Shown here piece after piece: positions 24,908-37,600 of a DNA stretch of 64,000 nt. The DNA lies in the NCBI RefSeq assembly GCF_013373865.1, contig NC_050468.1, positions 20,292,774 to 20,356,773 on the forward strand, written 5' to 3'. Position 1 is the first letter of the stretch. Each line of letters starts with the position of its first letter. The DNA is from Monomorium pharaonis (taxonomy: Eukaryota > Arthropoda > Insecta > Hymenoptera > Formicidae). A model generated the notes under the pieces. The model was given only the letters and a program-made list of their open reading frames with translations, was not told the origin of the DNA and did no database searches. The position numbers and the translations under genes are program-made.

Positions 24908-26800
24908 AATAGTATCTATATCTAAATTCAATTCGAAACTGTTTGATTCAACGGAATAGTCGGACTTCGTGTCCTATCTACGATCTTATTGCTTCAATAC
25001 GATAGTTGTAGCATCAGATAGTAAATATGTGACGGTAACATATTATAACAGGAAAAAGTGGAACGTTTCAGACATTCATTCATTTGCATAATTATATTTT
25101 CAAGTGTTATGTAGCGAGAATAACGTGGCCTTTTGAAGTTTTTTAATAATTTTCTAATGAAATACAATCAGCACAATGTAGCTTACAAAATACTTATAAT
25201 TTGATGCAAGTTATTATTGGACAACTATAATGCAGGCATGCAATTGCGGCTTATGCAAAAGCGCGACAGTGTTAATTAACAAGAGAAAGGAATATTAATG
25301 GAAGTCGAAAAAAATGATGTACAAAAAGAAATAGATTTTTTGTTTAATTGTATTTTAATTTCCTTATCAATTTCGAGCGTCATTTCAAGATGTTCGATTT
25401 GTAACACTATCTTTCAGTTCAGCATGTTTCTTTTTGAGAGATAAGTATCAACTATTAAAAAAATAAAAATTAAAAGTAATGTTACATTTTTTGATTTTTA
25501 CAACTATATAAATATCACAGCTAATTATTACAGCTATATAAGTATACCGTTTTCATTATTTCTCTAGCAACGCCAAAACTTTTTTTAGTAAAACATTTGT
25601 TTTCATAATATTTTTTTGGTTTCTACATAATGTTAAGAGAATGCTAAACTACTCGTCAAACTTGATCGATGTCGATAATGTAGCCATATCATTTGTGCAC
25701 GTCATTAACAAAATTTTGTATATATTTCTTTTATAGATTTGAAAATCCTTTTCCAGAATTAAAGTTTATATATTAACATCAGCTTATGAATTGAATTGAA
25801 TTGAATTTCATATCAACAATTTAAAAAAAATTTTCAGTTTGTTCTTTTTAGACGCGAAATTTTCATACTCATTAAACTTTTTATTAGAACGCCTATGCTC
25901 AATCTGAAAGCGTAGTATTGTTTGTAAATGTTTGCTTCACTTGGGCCCAGGCTTGATTTATGCATACAAGATTTAAAATTTTTACATCAGACATTTCGTT
26001 CCGAGTCGATGCTAGAAGCCAACAATTAAAAATTTTTTGTCATTTTTCCTACAAAATCGTTACGTCCTGGCTTTGATATTATCTATACTTTAATTCTGGG
26101 AAAGAATTTCTAATTCTGTAAATGCGATTAAAAGATTAGTGAGAAATAAAATTATTGGTAAAACAGGACAACTTTAGCATCTCCTTAATCCCCAATACGC
26201 ATACATAAAAAAACTCCCGATTTACGCATGCATTAGTTCCCCTACACACTTTCAATTTACGCAGCGCGACAGCCCTTGGCGCACTAATGCCCGATTTCTT
26301 CACTTTCCGATAAAGTTATCCGAAGGATAAATCTCAAGTTTAACCAATCACGTATATGGATCTGGTTTATCTCCTGGATAATTTTAACCGCAAGATAACT
26401 GGACATGAAGAAATCGAACATAGGGCTGCCAAATAAAGAAACAGTAGAGGGCAGGCACAAGTTTTTTTCTCTCCAAGCCTCAGCGCTCTATTCAAACGCT
26501 ATTGAAATGTTGCAACCTCAAAAATTAAACTAGGTTTACGTTAATCCTGTATGCATACTGAGGGTTAAATTTTTTAGGAACGGAATTAATCAAGGAAATT
26601 AATCTTAAATGCATCTTTATGAGGTGTTCCTGCGGGGGGGGGGATTAAGCAATTATAAAATATCTTTTTATTTAATAAAATAAAATAAACCAGATTTATG
26701 TCATTATTGTCTTTTTATTTCCCGGTTATATAATACACATTTACAAAAGCATATTTTTTATTTTGATTATTAATGTATACGTAATAGCATAACAATTTTC
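24908..26800. other. Intergenic region between P450 copies A and B
   Basis: No gene supported. A probable small inverted-repeat element lies at 26291-26416 (CGATTTCTTCA at one end, TGAAGAAATCG at the other, with GTTATC/GATAAC motifs inside). Confidence 0.45.
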
Positions 26801-26806
26801 TTTATT
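26801..26806 (-). terminator. Polyadenylation signal of P450 gene B
   Basis: AATAAA on the minus strand about 50 bases after the stop codon. A matching AATAAA lies at 56589-56594 for copy C. Confidence 0.6.
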
Positions 26807-26853
26807 TTATAACAACAATACACTTGTCGGTTTCAAAATTTGTTTTCAAATAT

Positions 26854-29800
26854 TTATACGCATTTTGTATCAATTGGAATAAATTTTATACGATGTGGAT
26901 GAGTAGGGCAAAGCGTAACATTAAATGCCATTCGTAGATCTTTTAAGTAATCCACAGGCTCCAAATAAAAATTGTGAATCAAAAGGGCTACCATTGCTTT
27001 CATCTCCAACATAGCAAATCGTTGCCCTACAATTTGAATATACTGCATTATGTTTGGAAAAGGATAAAGAAATATAAAAAATATTAATATTTTAATTTTA
27101 CCGATACAATTACGTGGTCCAGCACTGAATGGTATATAAGAGTAAGGATGACGATTTCGGATATTTTCAGGTAAAAATCTATCTGGGTCAAATATTTCTG
27201 GATTTGGCCAATAATTAGGATCTCTGTGAACACCGTAGATACTAATATGTATGATTGTTTCGGCAGGTATTAAATACGAGCCTAAAAAGAAATGTATAAC
27301 AATGTATATACGCACGAAAAACAATTAAATCTTTATATAAATTTAAAAAACAAAATTAAATTTTTTATAAAAATTTGAAAAATAAATATTTATATAGAAA
27401 AGTCATCAATACTGATTTAAGTCTTTCAAAGATTTTATTCAATTAAATTGATGTAACCTTTTAACGCTCAAATGCACAAGATTTTTTCATAAACTTTGAC
27501 GGCATAGATTATGTATAAAACGGACAAACTTTTTATACATGAGTATTTTTCTAGGGGGTTTCGAGTGTTCTTTCAAATACCGCCGAGAAAAATTGAAAAA
27601 AAAGTGAAGAACATCGAGTTTTTTACTTTTATTTTAAAAAGTCACGACTTTTTCGGTGTAAATTTTTTTAAGTAGATTTTCTTTATCGTGGATTAGACTC
27701 GGAACTGCATTAAGCATGCACTTTTTAGTTGTATATACTTAAAGTTTATGCAGCGCAAAAAAATTTTTAACATGGCGGATCTAATATGGCCGCCTAAGTG
27801 TTAGAAATTTTGAAAATCTCCTTTTTTTACGATTCTTTCTATTCAAACAATCGTAATTCAATTTACTAATCCTTATTAATTATTTAGAAATTTTAGAAAC
27901 TTTTGGCCATATTACTTCAAACCTTAAAAAGTAAAATCTAATATGGCGGCTAGGATGTACAGATATACTATATATAATTTTATACAAATAACTTATGTTA
28001 AAAAAAGAGAAATGTAATCTACTATACTAGTTTCAACGCATAATTTTTTAAACATTAATTTTGTGTTATGCTGGACAAATTATTTGTTACAAAATATAAA
28101 ATAAGATTATAAAAATGGTTAGTATCTGATAAAGAACCCTTTCTAGTTTACATTTTCAAAATTTTCAAAATTATGTTTTTGTTTTCAAAAATATATTTTT
28201 AGCTTTTGTTTGAAAAATACTATCCAAATATACAATATAATATGCCAATATTGATTCTTTTTCTTTATATATAATTAGCACAATAAAGAAATTAATGTAG
28301 TAATATCATTCATTAAAATATACTGAGCAACAAAATTAGCGCAACAAAAATTTATATCAAAATTGCACTCAAATTTAAATAATCATAACTTTGTGAAAAC
28401 TTATTGTATTGAAAAGTTCTTTTTTTTATTTTAAAGCTTGAAGTTTCTGCTTTAAACAGCATTTATCAGAATTTGGTCCTCTTTTTTACCCTCTTTGGCA
28501 TCTCTTCAAAAGTAAGAACGTGTTTTGTCTTCAAAAATTTGATACTTTGACGCGCTCCACGGGATGCAATGAATTTTTCTCGTAAAGTTTATAAGAATTA
28601 TTGTAAAATATAAACTTTTCCCTACAATTTGAAAAAAATTGAAGTTGTACAATTTTTTTGGTGGAGTTACAATATATCAAAATTACCTATGCATTTTATG
28701 GCTGTCGCCAGCATTACTATTTCGATGCGCACTACGAAGAGGTTGCAGATTTTGGGCATTGTGTGCACGTGCGCACGCGCGCGCGTGTGAGTGTGTGTGT
28801 GTGTTTGAGAATGTGGCGTGTTGGACGAACAAAAATATTGCCCGAAATAAATACATGTGTTTTACATCTCTTCGTCTCTGAATGACTTTTGAAGATGTAG
28901 GATGCAGAATCTAATTGCATTCTGATGAGAAATTTTGTGCTATATGCCTTTTCCGATCGAATTTTTCAGACACCTTATTAACTTTAAATCCATATAACTC
29001 TGTTGCATTTATTTAATTCTATTTTATATAATTTGTAAATTTGTGATAAGTGTAATTGAAAATAAATTCAATTGATTTAGTGAAAACCACGCGACCATTC
29101 TCCCTTACTACCCGATCTCTTGCCCTTTCACGACAATCATGCATTCCTACCGCGTACAATTGCTCAGTAAACATCAGATTTTAAAAAATTGTATTTTACA
29201 CTAATGTTTAATTAAACAATATATTTTGTAAATGTTATAAGATATCTTATCTTGTTTATTAATGGAACAGTCTCATGTCGGGCAAAAAAATGGAACAATA
29301 TTCTTTATTTATTTTCTAAGAAAATACTGTATCTCAGTAAAAATTTTTTTATGTTTATTATAATATTATTCTAAAAGAATAATGTTATAATAAATTTTTA
29401 TAAAAAACATTTTTTTATAAAAAAATATTAATTTTTTATCAAATTTTATAAATATTAAAAACAAGTGAGAAAGAAATATATTGCTGGCGCAGATGATTTT
29501 AATCCTTTGGATCATCTGAAATATAAAATCTAAAAAGATTTTATCGCTGGAAACTCGGTTAATAGTTTTTCTTAAAAATTATAAAAATGACCATTTTTAT
29601 AAAAGTGTCATGAAAATTTTGTTTTTTTACGAAGTTTTTGCACTAGAAAAATTAATTAAAATTACAATTTTGACATAACTAAGGTTTCGGCGATAGCCAT
29701 ATATACTATATTTAATAAGCCTGAGAAATTTTAGACTGGTAAGATTGGTAAACATGTTTTTGAGAAATCACCTGCCTCAGTTGCAAAAATGCTGTTTCGA

Positions 29801-32800
29801 GAAAAATGCGTTTAAAGTTTACGAAGTAGAAAAGTACTATTTATTGAAAATTTACGGCAACCATAGGCTAATCTGCGATTCCAGGTCCATTTAGCAGTCC
29901 TTCGGGTTCCTCGTATTACTATTATTATTTATTTTTGTATACACTGCATTATTACTACTAGCACTGCTTAATTTTTTACTTCATATTACCTACACTGAAA
30001 AAAATGTAATATATTCAATAAGATATGTTATTGCGGGCTACCAATTACAGATATACTCAATACAATAATATATGCTATTGCAGTATGAACATTGTACTTG
30101 CATTAATAGCAAATATTATTGTATTGAGTATTTTATGTAGTTGGCAGCCCGCAATCACATATGTTATTGGCTATATTACATTTTTTTTCTGTGTACGCAT
30201 TGCATGACATTCTGCAAACTAATTCGAAAATTATTTCGAATTTCAACCTACTTTATAAGCATATTCTTTAGTAGTAAAGCTTTCAATTAGGACTATTTTT
30301 AAAAAATCGATTTTTTTAAGCCCGCACACGAAACCACCCCTTTAAGATGAGCCAAATAAGTTTAATTTTAAATAACAGAACATTATAATTTGTTGTATTT
30401 ATGTATATATAAAGTTTATCGTTTCGTAATGTATATAAAAATAAATAGTTACGTACTTAATTGTGTCTCTTCCGAAGTAACTCGTGATATAAAATAAGCA
30501 CTCGGATATAAACGTAATGCTTCTTTTATACATCTCTCTAAATATTGTAGACATTGCAACGATTGAACAGTAAGTTTTCCTTGACTCTCTCGCATAATAG
30601 CATCGACTTCTTTTCTGACACAATCCTGTATTAATATTAATTAAAGGACTTTTTTTATTATTCTAATGTTTCACTTGTATACAGAAAATTTAAAATTTTT
30701 AGAATTTATTTTAAAGACGTTTCAATTTTTGTTCTCCAAGTATATAAATTATATTTAAAATATGTTTAATATGATGTATTTATATACACTCGGAGAAAGA
30801 AAGATCGTATTACACTGAAAAAAAAAAATTGAGTCAACAAAATTTTTTAGTTGTGGGCTGCCAATACAAGATATATTCAATACAACAATATATGTTATTG
30901 CAATATAAATACATAGTTCAATCAACAGCACTGCACTTGCATTAACAGCAAAAATACTTAATATTATTATGTTAAGTATATCTTTTGTTGGCAGCCCGCA
31001 ACTAAACGTTTTGTTAAACCAATTTTTTTTCAGTGTAGTAATTATAAATTTATGAACAAATAGCACCTTAATTATGTATTATAATTAAAATAAAAACAAT
31101 AAGTTATATGAACTAAGAAAATTTCATGATATTAACCATTTGTAGCAAATTTGTAGTTAAACGACAGAAAAATTGTAATACAAATGTATGTGACAAAAAA
31201 ATTTAATCGATTGAGATTTGAATTCGAAATTCTTTATTCTCATTACCTAGTACTTAAGATGCTATGCCGCAATTGTTTTCACAGTTATTGTTTTTCACAG
31301 TTAATATTTCAATTCTATAGAATATTTGATTCGTCGAACTTTTAGGCTTTATACTTTAATGAACAGTTGTATAGTTATTGTAACTAAAGTTTAAATTTTA
31401 AATAAATAAAAACAATTTGTATTGCATATCACGCAACTACATTAATAATTATTTATTTACAGTAAAATTGCACTTGAACTATAATCACTTAGTTATACAG
31501 ACTTTATACAAATAAGTTATAACAATTATACTTTTTCAGTATACATACAGTCAATAAACTATATATAGTATAGTATATTAGTATAGTTAATCGACTGTAT
31601 GTATACTGAAAAAGTATAATTGTTATAACTTATTTGTATAAAGTCTGTATAACTAAGTGATTATAGTTAAAGTGCAATTTTACTGTAAATAAATAGTTAA
31701 TAATGTAGTTGCATGGTATGTGATACAAACTATTTTTATTTATTTAAAATTTAAACTTTAGTTACACTTAGTAACTAATACAACTGTTTATTGAAGTATG
31801 CCTAAAAGTTCGACGAATCAAATTTGTAGAGCTGTTACTTTATAGTTGTCACGACTGTAATTGTTTTTATTGTAAGTACTTTTAAAACAATTAAACAAAA
31901 CAGAACAGTTAAAAAAATTTTTTTCACTCATTACGTAAAAAGTATCATTACACGACAAGCATAAATTAATATATATATACATGCAACAAACTTATTATTG
32001 TATTTCTATTACTTTTATGAAAGCATTTAGAGTATTGTGGTTAAATAGTTCCCTTAACCAAACAAGTAAGTATCTTGTCTTTTCTTTTAATCACAATGCT
32101 TAACGCGTATAATACCTGGATATCTTTATGTTCGGCCAGAAGTGCTAAAGTATAGGATACAGCTAATGCTGTAGTATCATAAGCCTATAATCAGATATTG
32201 TTTTTTATATACATTTAAATAATGTAGCTCTGTAATGTGTAATACAAATTATTTTCATTTGTCAATAAAAGAAAATTTACGTACATACCGCAGCTATAAA
32301 GACATCGATTTCTTCTCTGATATCGGAATCAGTTAAAAGACCCTCTTGAGACGCCGATATTAAAAAATCCAATATAGCAAGCCTTTTTTTTTTAACTAAA
32401 TTAATTTATATAAGAATATAAATATTAATCTTATAGTATAATTTTTGTTCATGTTATTTTTGTTAAACAATATTGAATTCAAATTATATTACAAATATTA
32501 AATTAATATATATTTGTATCATAATATGTATATTATTATAACACAATAATGTTTTAATTTATGTACTCTAATTCAACAATTTTTATGCTAAGAGGGAATA
32601 ATTGAAATTTTATACGTAGCTTGGATTTTGTTACTTACTTGCAGTAGTTTCTGCAACTGCCATTGAATTTTCACTGAGATTTTTCTTATGTTGTTCGTAG
32701 TGTTTATGATAAATTTTTCTCTCTGCAATAATCTACAAGTATCCAACATCAGTTCTCTTCTCATTATTTATGTATTGTTTATGTATGTTATAATTTATGT

Positions 32801-34615
32801 ATGTTATAAATGTATTTGTCAACATAATATATTGGATAAATTGTCCTATTCTTTTCAAATAAAAATTATGATACTTTTCTTTTTTAACTTTTTTTATATA
32901 ATAGAATATTTGTAAAAAGTATTTAAAATAATACCCGTGGGTTGAGTGCCTAGCGGGCGCGTCTCCGGGTGGCGGATAGGAGGACGCCCGGGGGGGAAAC
33001 CTCGGTCCGGGCCTAAACCCCCGCGTGCCGGGGTGGACCGCCCGGGTAGTAACGGTTATAACCTGCCCAGGCGAGCGTAAAACCCTGCCCAGGGGGGGGA
33101 AAGCCAATACCGCGGACCAACTCGACCCAAGCCAAGCTGGAAGCCATCGTGGCGAGGGCTGCGTGGCACTGGGGGAGCAGTGTCTTGAACGATGCCTCTG
33201 GGGAACCAGGCAAAACCCCAGAGTATCTAGCCTTACCCACGCATGCGGGGCTCTGCGTGGGTGGACCACATATTTCCCTAGCTGCTCGTGGGAACAAAAT
33301 GGAGATGGAAAAATTAAAACTTTTAAAACTCACTGAAGACACCCCGATGGAGGCTTCGCCCGAGGACTCTGGAAGGGTGGAAGAAGCGGAATCGGGAGCC
33401 GAACGGACCCCTATGGACACGGGAAGCACCGAGACCGCGGAGGGAGGGGTGGTTTCGAGTGCCGAGCGGGCTCCTGGGGGCACGGGAAGCACCGAAGCCA
33501 CAACAGACGAACCGGCGAAGGAAAAGGATCTTTGCAAGAAGAAACTCTCCGGAGCCGCAAAGAGGAGGAGGGCTCGGGAGCGGAGGGGGGGGGGGGCTCA
33601 GGCCCAGGCTCAGGCTGGGACTGGGACTGGGCCCCGCCGGCCGTTCCGGGGACCTCTTCTTCCTCGTCCTTAGTTATCCCCTAGACGCCGGTTGGGGGAC
33701 GTCTGGTTCACGGACGGCTCCAGAACGAGTGCGGGCTCTGGAGCAGGTCTTTACTGCCAGCGCGACCGGGCAGGAATCGTCGTTCCGCTTGGCGAGCACG
33801 CTACGGTTTTCCAGACGGAGGTGTTAGCCATCATGAGATGTGCCCAGAACCTATTAGAGTCTGATAGGGTAGGAAGGCGCATCCGGATTTGCTCGGACAG
33901 TCAGGCGGCGCTTAAGGCGCTTGAGGGTCCAAGAATTAACTCGCGACTGGTCTGGGATTGCAAGTGCGTACTGGATGAGTTGGCGGAGAAGAATGATGTT
34001 GGCCTAGTATGGGTCCCTGGGCACGCGGGGATCAAGGGCAACGAAATGGCGGACCTGCTTGCTAAGGAGGCGGCCGAAACAAGGCTGTTGGGATCTGAGC
34101 CGGCTGTTGGGATCTCCTTCTGCCTAGGCAGGGGGAGAATCAGGAGCTGGCTCCGGGACCAGCATCTTGAATACTGGAAGAAAGAAACAGAGAGCAAATG
34201 CAGACAGGCTAGGGTCATGCTGGGGGAATGCTCTAGCAGGGACCTGGCCAGGAGCATAAGATCTCTGGGTAGGAAAGACGCCAGGCTCGCGACACAACTG
34301 CTCACGGGCCATGGTGACCTTAATTACCACCTGCACAAATTGGGTCATAGTGATACGCCCAGCTGTAGGTTGTGCGGTGAAGAGGAGGAAACTAGCCTCC
34401 ACATTCTTGGGAACTGCCCAGCATTGGTCGGACCAAGAACACGCCTGCTGGGCTCAGGTATTCTGGAACCAAACCGGGTGAGGCAGCTGCCTGTGGGGGA
34501 TTTGCTCCGCTTTTGGAAGGAAGCGGGGCCCCGCTAGGGCAGCTGATAACGGGGAGGCACAATGGACTCGGTCTGAGTGCCAAAGTGGGCTTCGCAGGAG
34601 GACCGCCCCCGTCAC

Positions 34616-34649
<34 letters not shown>

Positions 34650-37600
34650 TAAAATAATAAAATTTGTTTACATACTTTCTCAGTAAATCCATGCAATATC
34701 TTCAGAACCTTTGTTTGTTCTCTACCTTTTGGCGTTAATGAGAATATCCAATCGTTACGCAACCAAGGTCTGAAGACCCTAAATTATATTACAGAATGTT
34801 ATGTATATATGTATGTATGTACATATACAGAATCATGTCTATTTTGTTCCGTATTGTTTACATCATATTAATGTATTGCTATTAGAATTACTTGAACTTA
34901 GTTCACATGTAGTCAATTTTGAAGTATATCTAAAGTCATTACACAAGATCAGCACAAAGATCCAACTATTATCAAGTAAGATTTATTCTCTATTAGTTAG
35001 TTCACATTTGTTAACAAATTGATGCCACCATCTACGACAATTTTAGATAACAACTTGTCAGCAAATTTATGTGCCGACAACTTTAAAATTAATATGCAAA
35101 CTGATAATGGCGGTTTGAATATTTTATATATAACATAAAATATCCAAAATTATTTATCTTTTTATTATTATTAACTCCTATTTTATAGAAAAAAAAATTT
35201 TACACGAAAAATTATTATGATAAGTAATAAGCAAGAAAGAATTATAAATATTTTTACTATGTTTTTTATGAAATTGTTATACTATTTACACTCGTGGTAT
35301 AATTATTTAAAATTTATAGTTTTAAAAAAGTTGCTTTTTTCAAATTACTGGAAAAAAAACCAGAAAAAAACCGGTTTTTTCGAAAAATTGGTTTTTTGGA
35401 AAAAATTACTGTTTGCTGTATATATGCGAACAGAAATGCCTGGCTATACTAACTACACTAATTCCGAGAGGTTTCTGAGTGTATATTTCTCTTTCAAAAT
35501 GTTTTCGTATAGGAAAATAAAAACACACTCTGAACTAGTGCAGTTAGTGTAGCCAGACGTTATTGTTTGCGAGTGTACGTTGCACGAAGAATACAATAGC
35601 ATCTCAAATATATCAGTGAGTGGTTTATGTTGACTACAAATTAAAACGCGCGCACGCGTATAATATTGTATTTATAATACTAGGTTTATAAAAACATGAA
35701 TTCTTAAAACTGCGAGAAAGGTTAAGTATTTTTAAAAAATTATAATTTATTTTATTTAAAAAGTTTTATAATTTATTTTAATCTGCTTAAAACATGTAAA
35801 TGCTTTTATTTTTATTTTATAAAGTTTATATATATATTTATATAATACGTTTTTTGTTTAAATTATAAGTTACAATTTAATTTAAAAATAAAATATATTG
35901 TAGTAAAAAAATGAATTACTTAAAAATATATTAATTTTGTTTTTATTTACTGTGATTTGATATTTCCCTTGTAATTAATACTAAAAAGTAAAAATTTAAA
36001 AATAGATAATATATGACAGATCAACTTTAAATTAACCTTAGTTATTTAAAAATACAAAGATAAATGTAAATTTTACGAAAAACATGCCAATTTTTCAACA
36101 AATTTTTCTACTCTTGTAAAAAAACCCGAAAAAATCCACGGAAAAAATAAAAAAAACCGGTTTTTTTCCAAGCCTTTAAAACTATATTAAAATTTCTTCT
36201 TATGATTACTATTATACATAGTAATAATTTTTATATAAATTTTCTCTATGCATACGACATATATAGTACACTTATTTCAATTACCTATATACAAAAATAT
36301 CAATTATTTGGAGAATCGCTTTTTGATATTGCTGATGAATTGAATCCGTTTCTTTCAAAGAAATTCCCATTGCAGTTTCTAAAAAAAAATTACATTATTG
36401 TAATCTTATACATATTTTAAAAATATTATTGAAAAAATGAGAACTTTAATTTATTATTGTATAACATCGGTATTTTATACAAAGGAGGTTCGATAAAAAA
36501 TACCGGTTTTGGCCTATCAACTAGCGCTTAAAATTCATGTAGATTATCGTTGCTAAATCCCTGTAGAATGTAAAAATATTTTTTTGGAGTCTAAAAACCG
36601 ATGGAAACTTATTTGTGAGATTTAAAAATAAAGTACAATGTTATGCTGTAGATTTTCGAATAGCTTATGCGGTATCTTTAAAATAAGTAATTTAATTGTC
36701 TTTACGGAGTTGTTACTCGACTTATTATCATCCAAGCGTAATATAAATATCCACTACTGTCATTTAAAGTGGCTAATTCAATATGGTGGTGTGTACGTCT
36801 GTAAAAATTATCACTGTTGTGTTGAAACTGTTGCTTGTAAGTTCTCGGAGTTGCTGATAATACATTTGGCATCATCAATTTGAAGTTTAAAATGTGAAAC
36901 TGAATATGCAGTAAGATTATATTGAAATAATTATCAATATTATATTGATTTATAGAATAATATCTATTATCTCTCAGAATGATTTATATTATCATTAGCA
37001 TCGTCGTTTCTTATGAATCAAAAAGCTTTATTAGTGTGAGTTCCCTCTCGCCTCTCAACGTGATGTGATCTTAAAATGTGTATGACTAATGTCGATAACA
37101 TGCTCAAGAAACCATAAAATAAAATTTAAAAAAACAAATAAGAAACTTCAAGGAAAAAAATATGGCAAAAAACAAATGAAAAGTTTAATATAACAGATCA
37201 AAAAAGTATTGCTTTCTGCTTATGCACAGCTATCAGAAAAAAATCAACATTCTACTGACAACAGTTTCCATGCGATAGCTAGCAATAGCGATGACTTTTT
37301 CAAACATACACACCGCCACAGATCAGCCATTTTGAATGATAATCATGGATACTTGTATATACCATGCTTGAGATAATTAGTCGAGTAATAACTCCGTAAA
37401 GACAATTAAATTACTTATTTTAAAGATACCGCATAAGATATTCGAAAATCTACAGCGTAACATTATACTTTATTTATGAATCTTACCAAGTTACTATCGG
37501 TTTTTAGGCTTTAAAAAATATGTTTGTAGTCCACAAAAAACTAGCAACGATAATCTATATGAATTTTAGGCGCTGGTTGATGGGCTAAAATCGACACTTT

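Larger units (their letters stand above)
32934..34646 (+). mobile_element. GC-rich, internally deleted non-LTR retroelement in intron 6 of gene B
   Basis: A 1.7-kb block of much higher GC than its surroundings, opposite in orientation to the host gene. It is bracketed by a perfect 13-bp target duplication (ATTTAAAATAATA at 32921-32933 and 34647-34659) and ends in an (ATT)n tail, as expected for target-primed insertion. It holds a 5' leader, the start of ORF1 and, after a large deletion, the RNase H and zinc-finger end of ORF2. Endonuclease and reverse transcriptase are missing. The clean duplication and intact RNase H frame suggest a recent insertion of an already deleted copy. Confidence 0.92.

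Noticed and set aside
32733..33537. Minus-strand open frames over the GC-rich retroelement
   Set aside because: Antisense shadows of the ORF1 leader region in high-GC sequence, with no domain.
33901..34583. Minus-strand open frames opposite the RNase H region
   Set aside because: Antisense shadows; the plus strand carries the RNase H motifs.
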